Origin: Chryseobacterium sp.
Lineage (GTDB): Bacteria; Bacteroidota; Bacteroidia; Flavobacteriales; Weeksellaceae
Assembly: GCA_031277615.1 (NCBI GenBank)
Contig: JAITMC010000013.1
Location: 1-64,000, forward strand
Length of the DNA stretch: 64,000 bases
Direction of reading: 5' to 3'
A model generated the notes under the pieces. The model was not told where the DNA came from. It saw only the letters and a list, made by a program, of their open reading frames with translations, and did no database searches. This document shows positions 34,456 through 43,397 of this stretch, piece after piece. The translations under genes were made by a program, and so were the position numbers. The first letter of the stretch is position 1, and the number at the start of each line of letters is the position of its first letter.

Positions 34456-37400
34456 ATGGCAAAGTTAGAGAATAATAACGAGAATGAGAATAAAAAATCA
34501 GTAGCTGAAAACTTAAGTGATCAGGTACAGAAGACTGTTGAGAATGTAGAGGGAGCTGTAAAAGAAACAGTTAAGGAAGCATCTGAACTGGCATCAGATG
34601 CCATCAATCATCCTGTAGAAACGGCTGAAGAGTTCGGGAAGCAGGCGATGAAAGACGTTACCAGCTATTCATGGTGGGCGAAGCTTCTTCTCATCCTTTT
34701 CTGGCTGGGAATTATTATTGTAGGCGGTGTTCTTATCGTGATCAACCTGCCGGTGACGAAGCAGTGGGCAGCTGACCAGGCCCTCCAGATCGTGAACAAA
34801 GATTTTAAAGCCGATATGTCTACTGAAAGTGTTGAAGTAGACTATTTCGGAGATGTTACGATAAAAGGTCTGAAAATCAAAGATTATAAAGGTCTCGAAT
34901 TTATCAAAGCCAGGGAATTCCGGGCCAATTCAGACTGGATGTCATTAGCCTATAATGCCATTTCGGGAAACAGCAATTCATTAAGTTTTAATTCGCTTAC
35001 CCTTGTAAATGCAGATATAAAAGTAATTACCTATAAAGGAGACAGTATTTCCAACTTTATCCGGTTCACGGAATTGTTTGACAACGGGAAAAAAAGAGAT
35101 CCCAGTAAACCTCCGTTCCAATTGAATTCCCGGGTACAGATTACCGACTCCAAAGTTTCAATCGTTAATCAGAACTCTCCCGGAGATCCCGGAAAATGGC
35201 TTACGGCAACGAAATTCAATCTGAAAGCTCCCAATGTAAAAGTAAACGGACCCAATATTTCCGCTTTGATCAACAATATGTCCTTCGTCACTACCAGATG
35301 GGGGAAATCTCATTTTGTAGATACCTTTTCCACGGAACTTTCCCTGACCCATCAATTCCTTTCCCTGAAAGATCTTACGTTAAATACAGATCACACTTTA
35401 TTGCAGGGAAATATCAAATTTAACCTGAATAACGGTTCCTGGGCCGATTTTGCAGACCGGGTACGCTGGGATATGGAGATCAAACAGGGAAGCCAGCTGA
35501 GCGGATATGACATCAGCTATTTTGTGACCAACTGGGATAATATAAAACCGTTTAACCTGGCCGGGAAAATGACCGGACCTTTAAATAAATTTCACCTGGA
35601 AAATTTTCTGATCAGAAATCCTGATGTGAATATTGCAACCAGTACCATGAAGGTAGACCGCCTGCTGAAAGGAAATTTCTCGATTGAAACCAATGATCTT
35701 TCCACAGACTTTACCTATAAAGACCTGAAAGCAATGATGCCTTCCTTCATTGCCACAAAAATGAAAAATTTTGCCGATGATTTCGGTAAATTAAAATACA
35801 ACGGAGCTGCAAAAGTAAATCCTGAACAGGTGTATGTAGCGGAAGGAAACCTGATGACAGGAATAGGTCAGGCCAAAATATCCAAACTGTCCCTTACGGA
35901 CTACAGTACGGCTATGCCTAAATATTCCGGATATCTGGAAGTTAAAGACCTGAATACCTCAGTCATCACGAAAAATAAAACGGTGGGCCTTATTTCCGGT
36001 AAATTTGATCTTAACGGGCAGAGCTTTGATGTGAACACCATGCGTCTGACGACAAAATCCCAGATTTCAAGCATTGAAATTATGGATAAGGAGATCAATA
36101 ATCTATATCTGGACGGCCTTTTGGATCATAAAAAATACAACGGACTGATCACGGTAAATGATGAGCAGGCCAAAGCAACGATAAAAGGACTGATTGATTT
36201 CAGTACTTCAAAGGTAGACATGAATGTGAATGCAGACGTCAGCTACCTGAACATGAATTATTTTACCAATAAGCCCGGAAATCAGATTGTAAGCGGGAAA
36301 GTAGACGGGAAAATGGCGATGTCTTCCATTAATGACCTTACCCTGGATGTTGAGGCGAGTGATCTTCATTTTGCAACTGCTACCCAGAAATATGTGGTAC
36401 CCAAAGCGAAGCTGAAAACGTTCCTGGATGCCGGCGGACGTGTTATTGAAGTGGATGCGCCGGGAGCTGCCAACGGAAAAATTTCCGGAAAATATAATCT
36501 TGCTGATCTGGCGGGAATGGTGGAAAACGGAATCGGTAAAATATTAGTGGGACCACCTCCAAGAAAGCTTTACAGAGGTCAGAATTTTGCGATGAATTTT
36601 GATGTTCAGCAGGGCGTGATCAATTATTTCCTTCCGGATCTGAAGCTTCCTCAGGGAGCAGTAGTAGAGGGAGAATACGATGGGAATTCAAACAACCTGA
36701 TCCTGAATCTTGATGCCGCTTCGTTAAAGTATATCATGACGAAGAAAGAAGAAATTACAGATGCAGATAAAGCGTTGGCTGCAGCTAATCCAGACTACCA
36801 GATCAATGACCGGAATAATATTTCCAGAGACAGTGCAATGATTGATAGCGTGATGGTGAGGATCAATACGGCTAATCTTGGCGAACAGCTGTATGCAAGG
36901 GTTGCCAGACTTGAATATAATAAGAACATCATCAAAAATTTTGAGCTTAAAGGGAAAAATGAAAACGGCATGGCGCTCCACCTGGAAACCACTTTCAGAC
37001 ACGGAAGCCCTGAAAATGAGCTTGATGATAACCTTAAAGCCTATGCCATTAATGTAGACCAGTCTACCAATGCTGCCGGCGATTATGTTTTTAAATTTGA
37101 ACCTACGGAAGTGAAGTTCAATGATGTGACCTGGGCAATTGATACTAGTCCTGAGTTGGATCATTCAATTACCTACCGGAAGAAAACAGCGGATTTTGAT
37201 ATCCGGAATCTTAGGATCTATTCGGATAAAAGTGCATTGTTTATCAAAGAAGCACAGTTTAAGTCAGCTAAGGATTTTTATGTAGATGCGGACATCAATG
37301 AGTTTGCCATTGAAAAGCTTCTTGAAATGAAAGCGGGCGGAAACCCTATGGATATTAAAGGATTGGCCAACGGAAGTGTGAAGATCCGGATGGATAAAAG

Positions 37401-39246
37401 TACACTGCAGCCTTTGGTGGACCTTACCGTGGATGATATCATGATGAATGGGAATGATATGGGAGATATCAGCATTTCAGCAACCAACGGTTTTTCTCTT
37501 AATGTATATGATATTGATGTAAAGGTAGCTTCAGCCGGTGTACTTGGAAATAACAACCTGAACCTTACCGGTACAGTGAACAACAATACAGCATCTCCTA
37601 CCATTGATCTGACTGCAGAAATGCGTGATTTTGATCTGGCTTTTACCCAACAGTTTGTTCAGTCCATTTTTGGAAATCTGAGAGGAAAAGCGACCGGAGA
37701 TCTTAAAATTAACGGAAAATTCAGTGATCTGGATTACAGCGGGGATATTGCTTTAAAGGATTTCGGCTTGAAACTCTTATTTACCGGAGTAGATTATTCA
37801 TTTGATGATACTGTGATCGGCCTTTCAAGAGGACTTGCGATTCTCAACAATATTGAAGTGCATGACGGAAGAAGCAATTCCAAGGGAACCATCTCAGGAG
37901 CCATCCAGTTTGAAACGCTTTCCTCAATGGGAGTCAACCTGATTATGAGGGCGGATAATCTTTTGGTCCTGAATTCAACACAGAAAGATTCTGACCTGTT
38001 CTGGGGCAGGGTTTACGGACAGGGAGATCTCTACGTGGATGGTCCTGTGTCCGGCCTTAGTATTTCCACTCCTAATATGAAAGCGTTGAATGGAAGTACA
38101 TTTACTTTTAATTCGAGTTCCACTTCCAATGTGGAAGAGTTTAAAATGCTGAGGTTCCTGAAAGAAGGAAAAGACGGGCTGATCACGCTGGAAGAAAAGA
38201 AAAAGACCGGAGCTAATATGAATATTGATTTCAGTCTTGATGTAGATAAAGGAACTACGGTAAATGTACTGGTGGGTGATGATGTAGGAAATATTTCGGT
38301 GAAGGGAACGGCAGATAAGCTCAGATTCCAGATGGGAAGACAGGGAAATATTGCCATGAACGGTACCTATAAAGTAGATAACGGAACATTTGTTTCTAAA
38401 GCAATTCTGAATAAAACTTTCCAGATCCAGAAAAACAGCAGCATCCGCTGGGATGGTGATGCAATGAAACCTGCCCTAGATATTACGGCCAATTATGTAA
38501 GAATGGTATCCAATGCCGGAGAATATCTGAGCCTTGGAAGTCTTCAGCCGATCAGCGTATTGCTTCAGGCTAATATTACCCAGTCGCTGGTAGATCCTAA
38601 AATTGACCTTAATGTAACCGCCCTGGATGTTTCCAGCCAGGTGAAGGAAACCCTGGCAGCCAAAATGAGCCAGGATGGTGAAAAAGTACTGCAGTTTGGT
38701 TCCGTATTGCTGTTGAGTACCTTTAATGTATCCAATACCGGTGGGGTAGGATTTGATGTGGCCGGTGTTGCGGAATCTTCCGGATACAATATGCTCCTTA
38801 AACAGCTGGGATCTGTTCTGAATACCATGAGTAACGAATTCCAGATCGACCTAAACTACGTAAAAGGTGATCAGAATTCCAATACCGCAGACAGAGCCAA
38901 CGCAGGGGTAAGTGTTGCCCTTTCACCGAGAATTAATGTAAAAACCGGATTGGGAATTCCATTGAATAAAACCGAGACTACCCAGAACAATTATCTGTCC
39001 GGGGAAGGGTCTATTGAATACGATATTTCCAAGAAAAACGATGGCAGCCTTATCCTGACAGGATATTCCAAGCCTAGTAATATCGGGATGGTAAGTACGA
39101 ATGGTTCTGCAAATCAAGCCTATGGCGGGGGTGTGGTATGGAGTAAAAGCTTCAATTCTTTGTTTAAAAAGAAGAAAAAAGATAAAAAACAATCAGAGGC
39201 TAAAAGTGAAATAAAAACAGATTCTATAAAATCGGGTGCCAAATAA
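34456..39246 (+). CDS. TamB-like translocation/assembly module protein (DUF490)
   Basis: A 1596-residue envelope protein. A soluble acidic N-terminal tail of about 70 residues precedes one membrane helix (WWAKLLLILFWLGIIIVGGV, about 72-100), then some 1400 residues of beta-rich repeats and a C-terminal DUF490/TamB domain (GSVLLLSTFNVSNTGGVG near 1420, LNYVKGDQNSN near 1475) and a basic KKKKKDKK end. TamB-type proteins bridge the periplasm and are linked to outer-membrane protein assembly or lipid transport. The frame is open to 34363 but that part overlaps tsaD; ATG at 34456 gives a start 4 nt from tsaD's. Length resembles other Bacteroidota members from memory. Confidence 0.9.
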   Translation: MAKLENNNENENKKSVAENLSDQVQKTVENVEGAVKETVKEASELASDAINHPVETAEEFGKQAMKDVTSYSWWAKLLLILFWLGIIIVGGVLIVINLPVTKQWAADQALQIVNKDFKADMSTESVEVDYFGDVTIKGLKIKDYKGLEFIKAREFRANSDWMSLAYNAISGNSNSLSFNSLTLVNADIKVITYKGDSISNFIRFTELFDNGKKRDPSKPPFQLNSRVQITDSKVSIVNQNSPGDPGKWLTATKFNLKAPNVKVNGPNISALINNMSFVTTRWGKSHFVDTFSTELSLTHQFLSLKDLTLNTDHTLLQGNIKFNLNNGSWADFADRVRWDMEIKQGSQLSGYDISYFVTNWDNIKPFNLAGKMTGPLNKFHLENFLIRNPDVNIATSTMKVDRLLKGNFSIETNDLSTDFTYKDLKAMMPSFIATKMKNFADDFGKLKYNGAAKVNPEQVYVAEGNLMTGIGQAKISKLSLTDYSTAMPKYSGYLEVKDLNTSVITKNKTVGLISGKFDLNGQSFDVNTMRLTTKSQISSIEIMDKEINNLYLDGLLDHKKYNGLITVNDEQAKATIKGLIDFSTSKVDMNVNADVSYLNMNYFTNKPGNQIVSGKVDGKMAMSSINDLTLDVEASDLHFATATQKYVVPKAKLKTFLDAGGRVIEVDAPGAANGKISGKYNLADLAGMVENGIGKILVGPPPRKLYRGQNFAMNFDVQQGVINYFLPDLKLPQGAVVEGEYDGNSNNLILNLDAASLKYIMTKKEEITDADKALAAANPDYQINDRNNISRDSAMIDSVMVRINTANLGEQLYARVARLEYNKNIIKNFELKGKNENGMALHLETTFRHGSPENELDDNLKAYAINVDQSTNAAGDYVFKFEPTEVKFNDVTWAIDTSPELDHSITYRKKTADFDIRNLRIYSDKSALFIKEAQFKSAKDFYVDADINEFAIEKLLEMKAGGNPMDIKGLANGSVKIRMDKSTLQPLVDLTVDDIMMNGNDMGDISISATNGFSLNVYDIDVKVASAGVLGNNNLNLTGTVNNNTASPTIDLTAEMRDFDLAFTQQFVQSIFGNLRGKATGDLKINGKFSDLDYSGDIALKDFGLKLLFTGVDYSFDDTVIGLSRGLAILNNIEVHDGRSNSKGTISGAIQFETLSSMGVNLIMRADNLLVLNSTQKDSDLFWGRVYGQGDLYVDGPVSGLSISTPNMKALNGSTFTFNSSSTSNVEEFKMLRFLKEGKDGLITLEEKKKTGANMNIDFSLDVDKGTTVNVLVGDDVGNISVKGTADKLRFQMGRQGNIAMNGTYKVDNGTFVSKAILNKTFQIQKNSSIRWDGDAMKPALDITANYVRMVSNAGEYLSLGSLQPISVLLQANITQSLVDPKIDLNVTALDVSSQVKETLAAKMSQDGEKVLQFGSVLLLSTFNVSNTGGVGFDVAGVAESSGYNMLLKQLGSVLNTMSNEFQIDLNYVKGDQNSNTADRANAGVSVALSPRINVKTGLGIPLNKTETTQNNYLSGEGSIEYDISKKNDGSLILTGYSKPSNIGMVSTNGSANQAYGGGVVWSKSFNSLFKKKKKDKKQSEAKSEIKTDSIKSGAK

Positions 39247-39328
39247 TCTGAATATTTTAATGATTTTTATCATCCGTGTTAATTATTGTTAATATTTGAT
39301 ATAATTTTTTTAGTTAAATTATTTTTTA

Positions 39329-39336
39329 TAAATTTG
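39329..39336 (+). promoter_or_regulatory. Candidate -7 box for the Lrp/AsnC gene
   Basis: TAAATTTG fits TAnnTTTG and lies 44 nt before the ATG at 39381 in a very AT-rich region. Confidence 0.5.
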
Positions 39337-39380
39337 CAAAAAATACATAGATTTTTTAAGAAAATTGTAATTTAACTAAT

Positions 39381-39851
39381 ATGAACTATCAACTGGACGA
39401 AATAGACAAGAAGATTCTTGATTTCTTAGTAGAAAACACAAGAATGCCTTTTACTGAAATTGCTAAGCAGATGGATGTTTCTGCTGGAACAATTCACGTG
39501 AGAGTGAAAAAAATGGAGGATGCAGGTATTATTTTGGGATCATCTCTTAACATCGATTATGGTAAGCTGGACTATCACTTTACAGCTTTTATCGGAATCC
39601 TTTTGACCAAATCAAACCGTACTCAGGAAGTACTGAAAGAATTGTCAACCATTCCAAACGTAATCGAAGCAAGCGTTATTTCCGGGAAGTATAACATCTT
39701 CTGTAAAGTAAGAGCGAAAAACACCGATGACGCAAAAAGAATTATCTATCAGATAGACGACATTCAGGATGTGATGAGAACTGAAAGTATGATCTCTATG
39801 GAGGAGTACTTAAGTGATAAGAACAGACTGATCAACGCTATTTCTATATAA
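39381..39851 (+). CDS. Lrp/AsnC family transcriptional regulator
   Basis: A 156-residue regulator of the feast/famine family. The N-terminal winged helix-turn-helix spans about residues 4-55 (LDEIDKKILDFLVENTRMPFTEIAKQ, SAGTIHVRVKKMEDAG). The RAM/Lrp ligand-binding domain follows from about 65 (FTAFIGILLTK, IEASVISGKYNIFCKVRAKN). Such proteins sense amino acids or related ligands and form octamers; the target genes cannot be told. A strong terminator follows after 27 nt. Confidence 0.93.
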   Translation: MNYQLDEIDKKILDFLVENTRMPFTEIAKQMDVSAGTIHVRVKKMEDAGIILGSSLNIDYGKLDYHFTAFIGILLTKSNRTQEVLKELSTIPNVIEASVISGKYNIFCKVRAKNTDDAKRIIYQIDDIQDVMRTESMISMEEYLSDKNRLINAISI

Positions 39852-39878
39852 TTCAAATTTTAAACGAATAATATACCC

Positions 39879-39915
39879 AAGAACTTATGAAATTATTCAT
39901 AAGTTCTTTATTTTT
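39879..39915 (+). terminator. Rho-independent terminator of the Lrp/AsnC gene
   Basis: A perfect 13-bp stem (39879-39891 with 39896-39908), ATTA loop and T-rich tail. The tail overlaps the -7 box of the next gene. Confidence 0.8.
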
Positions 39916-39916
39916 G
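39909..39916 (+). promoter_or_regulatory. Candidate -7 box overlapping the terminator tail
   Basis: TATTTTTG fits TAnnTTTG and ends five bases before the ATG at 39922, so a transcript from it would be almost leaderless. Confidence 0.35.
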
Positions 39917-39921
39917 TACCT

Positions 39922-40299
39922 ATGGAAGAATATAGTTATTTTGACGAAGATCCAAAGAAAGGATGGGGATTTATTTTAGCCTTTGCAGCTCTGATGCTGT
40001 TTACCATTATGGGGCTGGGAATTGATGTGGATGAGTATCTTCAGCATGAATATCTTCAGATTCCGAGATGGTACTTTTATGTTATTTTTTCCATAGATTT
40101 TCTGATGATGATCAGTCTGGTACTGATGCTGTTTTACAGAAAAATCGGGATCTTTTCATTTCCGGCACTGCTGGTCCTGCATTTCTTTATGCATAACTAT
40201 TACCTGTCGACATTCTTATATACGGATGTAACCAATCTGTTCCTTTTTACAGGTTTTGGAATGCTGGCGATTATTCCGAAATGGAAGTTTTTTAAATAG
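39922..40299 (+). CDS. Small four-helix membrane protein
   Basis: A 125-residue integral membrane protein I do not recognise. After an acidic start (MEEYSYFDEDPKKGW) there are four hydrophobic segments at about residues 16-34, 48-70, 74-94 and 102-118. It ends 2 nt from the convergent SPASM-protein stop. No functional clue. Confidence 0.65.
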   Translation: MEEYSYFDEDPKKGWGFILAFAALMLFTIMGLGIDVDEYLQHEYLQIPRWYFYVIFSIDFLMMISLVLMLFYRKIGIFSFPALLVLHFFMHNYYLSTFLYTDVTNLFLFTGFGMLAIIPKWKFFK

Positions 40300-40301
40300 G
40301 A

Positions 40302-41369
40302 TTACAGTTTATAAAAATTGATCGCTTTCTGCTTCAGCGGATTTTTACTCCACGCCTCCCATTTGCCCGTATAGGGATCATAACCGCACTTCAGGGGTTT
40401 GGATACATCTAAACCGTTTGCGTCCGTATGAGTGCGCTCTGTGTAAGCCCTGCAGTCTGTACAGATATACCTGAATTCACAGTCCTTGCAGGTTTCAATA
40501 TGATCTTTAGTAAGATTCCAGTATTTCCTGAATCCGGGTTGTTGTAAAGCCTCTTCAAGCGTTGAACGGTAGATGTTGCCATAAGATTCCGGCATTAGCG
40601 GGCAGTTCCTGATATTGCCATCAATGTCAATGCCTATTTTTTTGTGCAGACAGGAGTTATGGTTGAGGGCTTCTGAAACTTTAAAGAAATTAGTACTGAA
40701 ATATTTGATATTGATCTTCCCACAGGAGTTTATGGTAAGATGCTCGCGGCTGAACCGAAGGCTGAATCTGAAGCTGTCTCTTACTCTGAACGGAACTTTC
40801 GGACAGCTGTGAAAAACCAGACTGTAAACCCTGTTTAAGTTTTGGCTAAGCTTGTTAATAAAATTCTTGTCTACATCATCGTGAAAAGTTGAAAATATTT
40901 CAATACCGTTTAAAATGGAATCTTTGAACTGTGCATCGATTTTTTGAAATTCTTTAATCGAAAGTTTTTTATGACAGTAGATGACAAGATGTTTTACGCC
41001 AAGATTTTCAAGAGAGGGTTTTATTGTGTCCAGCACTGAACTGTCATAGATTTCTATGAATATATTTGAAATTTTCTCAGGTTCATGAAATATGTAGGAG
41101 AGTGGTGGGAAGTTTCTGTCCCAGTCTCCATCTGTTATGAATCCGTATTCCTTTTCTAGCAACATTTCTATGTATTCTCGGAAAAGTTGTTTAGAATCGG
41201 CAGTATAATCTTTCCGGATGTCTTCCAGGGATTTATTCTTTAGCTCATTTATTATGTGAAGTAATTCCAAAGGGTATAATTCAGAAGTGTTTCTCTGAAG
41301 ATCAGAGATCAGAATCCGGCTGGCTCCTTTGGTAACAAGGATGTTACTGAATAAGTTAAAATAGGTCAT
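40302..41369 (-). CDS. Grasp-with-spasm SPASM-domain peptide maturase
   Basis: A 355-residue protein of the RiPP maturation system called grasp-with-spasm. The C-terminal half is a SPASM domain with cysteines at 240, 256, 294, 297, 303, 306 and 328 (SCLHKKIGIDIDGNIRNCP and ETCKDCEFRYICTDC), enough to bind auxiliary Fe-S clusters. The N-terminal half has no CxxxCxxC radical-SAM motif, so it is not expected to start radical chemistry itself; partner or precursor recognition is more likely. Its ATG overlaps the stop of the 60-residue ORF (ATGA). It is the last gene of the cluster. Confidence 0.88.
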   Translation of the reverse strand: MTYFNLFSNILVTKGASRILISDLQRNTSELYPLELLHIINELKNKSLEDIRKDYTADSKQLFREYIEMLLEKEYGFITDGDWDRNFPPLSYIFHEPEKISNIFIEIYDSSVLDTIKPSLENLGVKHLVIYCHKKLSIKEFQKIDAQFKDSILNGIEIFSTFHDDVDKNFINKLSQNLNRVYSLVFHSCPKVPFRVRDSFRFSLRFSREHLTINSCGKINIKYFSTNFFKVSEALNHNSCLHKKIGIDIDGNIRNCPLMPESYGNIYRSTLEEALQQPGFRKYWNLTKDHIETCKDCEFRYICTDCRAYTERTHTDANGLDVSKPLKCGYDPYTGKWEAWSKNPLKQKAINFYKL

Positions 41370-41548
41370 AAAAGTCTTGTGAGCTGCTTTAAAGGTTTTT
41401 CTCTTATATGGTGTTCGGTCTGGTATTTTTCAGAGGCTGCGAAATACAGCATGTTGCTGTGAATCTTACCTACATTTTGGGTCTTAAGTATCTCGATATA
41501 TTTAAACGTAAGCGGCAATTTATTTTTTTCGTTGTATCTTTTTTTCAT
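41366..41548 (-). CDS. Small RiPP-cluster protein (60 residues)
   Basis: A basic 60-residue protein (MKKRYNEKNKLPLTFKYIE...) between the ATP-grasp and SPASM genes. Its ATG overlaps the ATP-grasp stop by ATGA, and its own stop overlaps the SPASM start by ATGA. Two four-base overlaps in the right order strongly indicate it is translated and coupled. It has no cysteine, no signal peptide and no double-glycine leader, so it is not an obvious second precursor. Function unknown; an adaptor or recognition protein is possible. Confidence 0.65.
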   Translation of the reverse strand: MKKRYNEKNKLPLTFKYIEILKTQNVGKIHSNMLYFAASEKYQTEHHIREKPLKQLTRLL

Positions 41549-42447
41549 AAATATTCTGCAATTTTCTGTTCCAGAGCGTAATTACATGTATTAGACATTC
41601 CTGAAAACTGTCCGATGGGATTGATCTCTAAAAAATAATATGTATCTCCTTTTTTTATAAAGTCAATGGATCCGGAATTCAAATCTAAAGAATGCATCAG
41701 GTGATGTATTTTCTCTTCAATATGAACAGGAAGTTGAAAGGGAACATTTCTGTTGGGTTTTACCGCATTATATTTTCTGAAATCTATCCTGGTTTGTTCG
41801 TCATTTTGTGAGAATATAGCCATTGACCAGCATTTTCCGTTGAGATAAAATGTTCTGATCTCAAAATCTTTTTCAATCTTTTCCTGAAAAAAAGTGATAA
41901 AAAAATCTTCGCTTTCGTTTTCCTCAACAACCGATGTAAACATAAAACCTGCTGAGTTTTTCCTTAAGTCATCCAGGATTACATTTCCGTTTATGGTCTT
42001 GATAATGGTATGTCCGATTTCTGTATCATGGGTATTATCTGCCAGATAGTATTCGGGAACATCAAACCCTATTTCCTTTGCTTTATCAAGAACAAGAAGT
42101 TTATTTACATTACTGTTGCTGTCTTTATTAATATGCCTTTTGGATTCCAGTGTTTTGATAACATAATCTTCAAGCCAGTACTGGGTTTCGTTCATATTCA
42201 TATGGATGGATTTATTGGTATATTTCAGCCTTTTAAAAACTAAACCTCCTCGTCTGTACCATACACTTTCTATTTCATCAAGAAAGAAGCTGTTCCGGGG
42301 ACTTTGCAGTAAAATTCTTTTGCTTTGGGTTTTTATTTCAAATATTTCATCCTCATGTACCCTGATGAATTTTTTGTCTGTTGCTATGAGGTGCTTAATG
42401 ACCTCAGTCGTTGTAATTTCATTATTTTGAGAGATAATCAGGATCAT
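41545..42447 (-). CDS. Grasp-with-spasm ATP-grasp peptide maturase
   Basis: A 300-residue ATP-grasp ligase of the graspetide (MvdC/MvdD-like) type. It has SVWYRRGGLVF near residue 66, IIKTINGNVILDD in the central ATP-binding lobe and the Mg-ATP motif YYFLEINPIGQFSGMS near 267-282. Such enzymes phosphorylate side-chain carboxylates of a precursor peptide and close ester or amide links to Ser, Thr or Lys. It starts 6 nt after the DUF6624-like lipoprotein gene and is coupled to the following 60-residue ORF. Confidence 0.9.
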   Translation of the reverse strand: MILIISQNNEITTTEVIKHLIATDKKFIRVHEDEIFEIKTQSKRILLQSPRNSFFLDEIESVWYRRGGLVFKRLKYTNKSIHMNMNETQYWLEDYVIKTLESKRHINKDSNSNVNKLLVLDKAKEIGFDVPEYYLADNTHDTEIGHTIIKTINGNVILDDLRKNSAGFMFTSVVEENESEDFFITFFQEKIEKDFEIRTFYLNGKCWSMAIFSQNDEQTRIDFRKYNAVKPNRNVPFQLPVHIEEKIHHLMHSLDLNSGSIDFIKKGDTYYFLEINPIGQFSGMSNTCNYALEQKIAEYL

Positions 42448-42453
42448 AGCAGG

Positions 42454-43350
42454 TTAATGATTATTCATTTTTCTTTGAAAGTCTTTTGTAATTTTGGAAG
42501 ACTGTTTGAAGGTAGGGAAACCTATTGCTTTTCGGTTTCGGTTTATTCTTGCGGAGTCTGCTGCATTAAAGGCAGGCGTGTCGTAATGAACAAATATCCC
42601 ATAAACCGGTTCCAGATGATGAATATACTGATGCTTGTCTACCATTTCAATATAATCTCTTGGAGTACATTCGCCGGATTTCACATATTCCAGAAGCTTT
42701 GTTTTAAAGAATTCGTAATGCTCTGTTCCTGCCATATGGTTAAGAAGGGTTCCCATATGCATAGGCTGTTCATTATTTCCATAAAGTCCTATCTTTTGCC
42801 TTGATGGGAAACCATAATGTTTAAAGGCCCAGATCAGAAGTTCTGCATTTTTTTTGTCATTCTTTACAATATCCGGTCCTACCCGGTTGTTATATTGATC
42901 ACGTGTAGCGGCAATACTAAAAGAGTCTATTAATACTTTATTTAATCCGCTTTTCCATTGAAGAACTTTTTGCTCAACAGCAATACTGTCAATTCCGTAT
43001 TTTTTGAAGAGCTTAAAAAAATCCTGATCTTCTCTTTTGTATTTCCAATTGGGAGCAGACTGGGCTATAAGCTTGTCAAGACTTTTTTCGCCGCCGAAAT
43101 TTTTGTGAAAGCGGTCCGCATACCTGATGTAGGTTTCATACTCTTCTATTCTCTCGTTCTGGACAGGAGGAAATTTTCTGAACAGCTTTTTATACTTTCT
43201 GATGGTTGCTAAAGTATCTTTATCAGCCCTGTGCGCGCTGTCAATGGCATATACTTTATGGTAATAGTCTATGTAATTAAGCTCTTTACTTCTACATGAA
43301 ATAAATGCTGTTACCATCGATAATCCAAAAATGATTTTTATATACTTCAT
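42454..43350 (-). CDS. DUF6624-like lipoprotein in the RiPP operon
   Basis: A 298-residue lipoprotein with signal sequence and lipobox AFISC at about residues 15-19. The mature part is helical; RDQYNNRVGPD near residue 150, FKHYGFPSRQKIGLYG near 178, and a C-terminal DYIEMVDKHQYIHHLEPVYGIF resemble the DQ...R / G.P / DR...YG pattern of DUF6624. It lies between the precursor (with a hairpin in the 47-nt gap) and the ATP-grasp gene, 6 nt before the latter, so it belongs to the cluster. Role unknown; immunity or receptor are possible. Confidence 0.6.
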   Translation of the reverse strand: MKYIKIIFGLSMVTAFISCRSKELNYIDYYHKVYAIDSAHRADKDTLATIRKYKKLFRKFPPVQNERIEEYETYIRYADRFHKNFGGEKSLDKLIAQSAPNWKYKREDQDFFKLFKKYGIDSIAVEQKVLQWKSGLNKVLIDSFSIAATRDQYNNRVGPDIVKNDKKNAELLIWAFKHYGFPSRQKIGLYGNNEQPMHMGTLLNHMAGTEHYEFFKTKLLEYVKSGECTPRDYIEMVDKHQYIHHLEPVYGIFVHYDTPAFNAADSARINRNRKAIGFPTFKQSSKITKDFQRKMNNH

Positions 43351-43371
43351 TGACAGAATTTTTTTCCTGAA

Positions 43372-43395
43372 AAAGAGGGGGATATCCCCCTCTTT
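43372..43395 (-). terminator. Attenuator-type hairpin between RiPP precursor and maturation genes
   Basis: A perfect 10-bp stem (43395-43386 with 43381-43372) and ATAT loop, ending in TTTTT on the minus strand. It starts 2 nt after the precursor stop. Partial termination here would give more precursor than enzyme mRNA. Confidence 0.7.
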
Positions 43396-43397
43396 AT

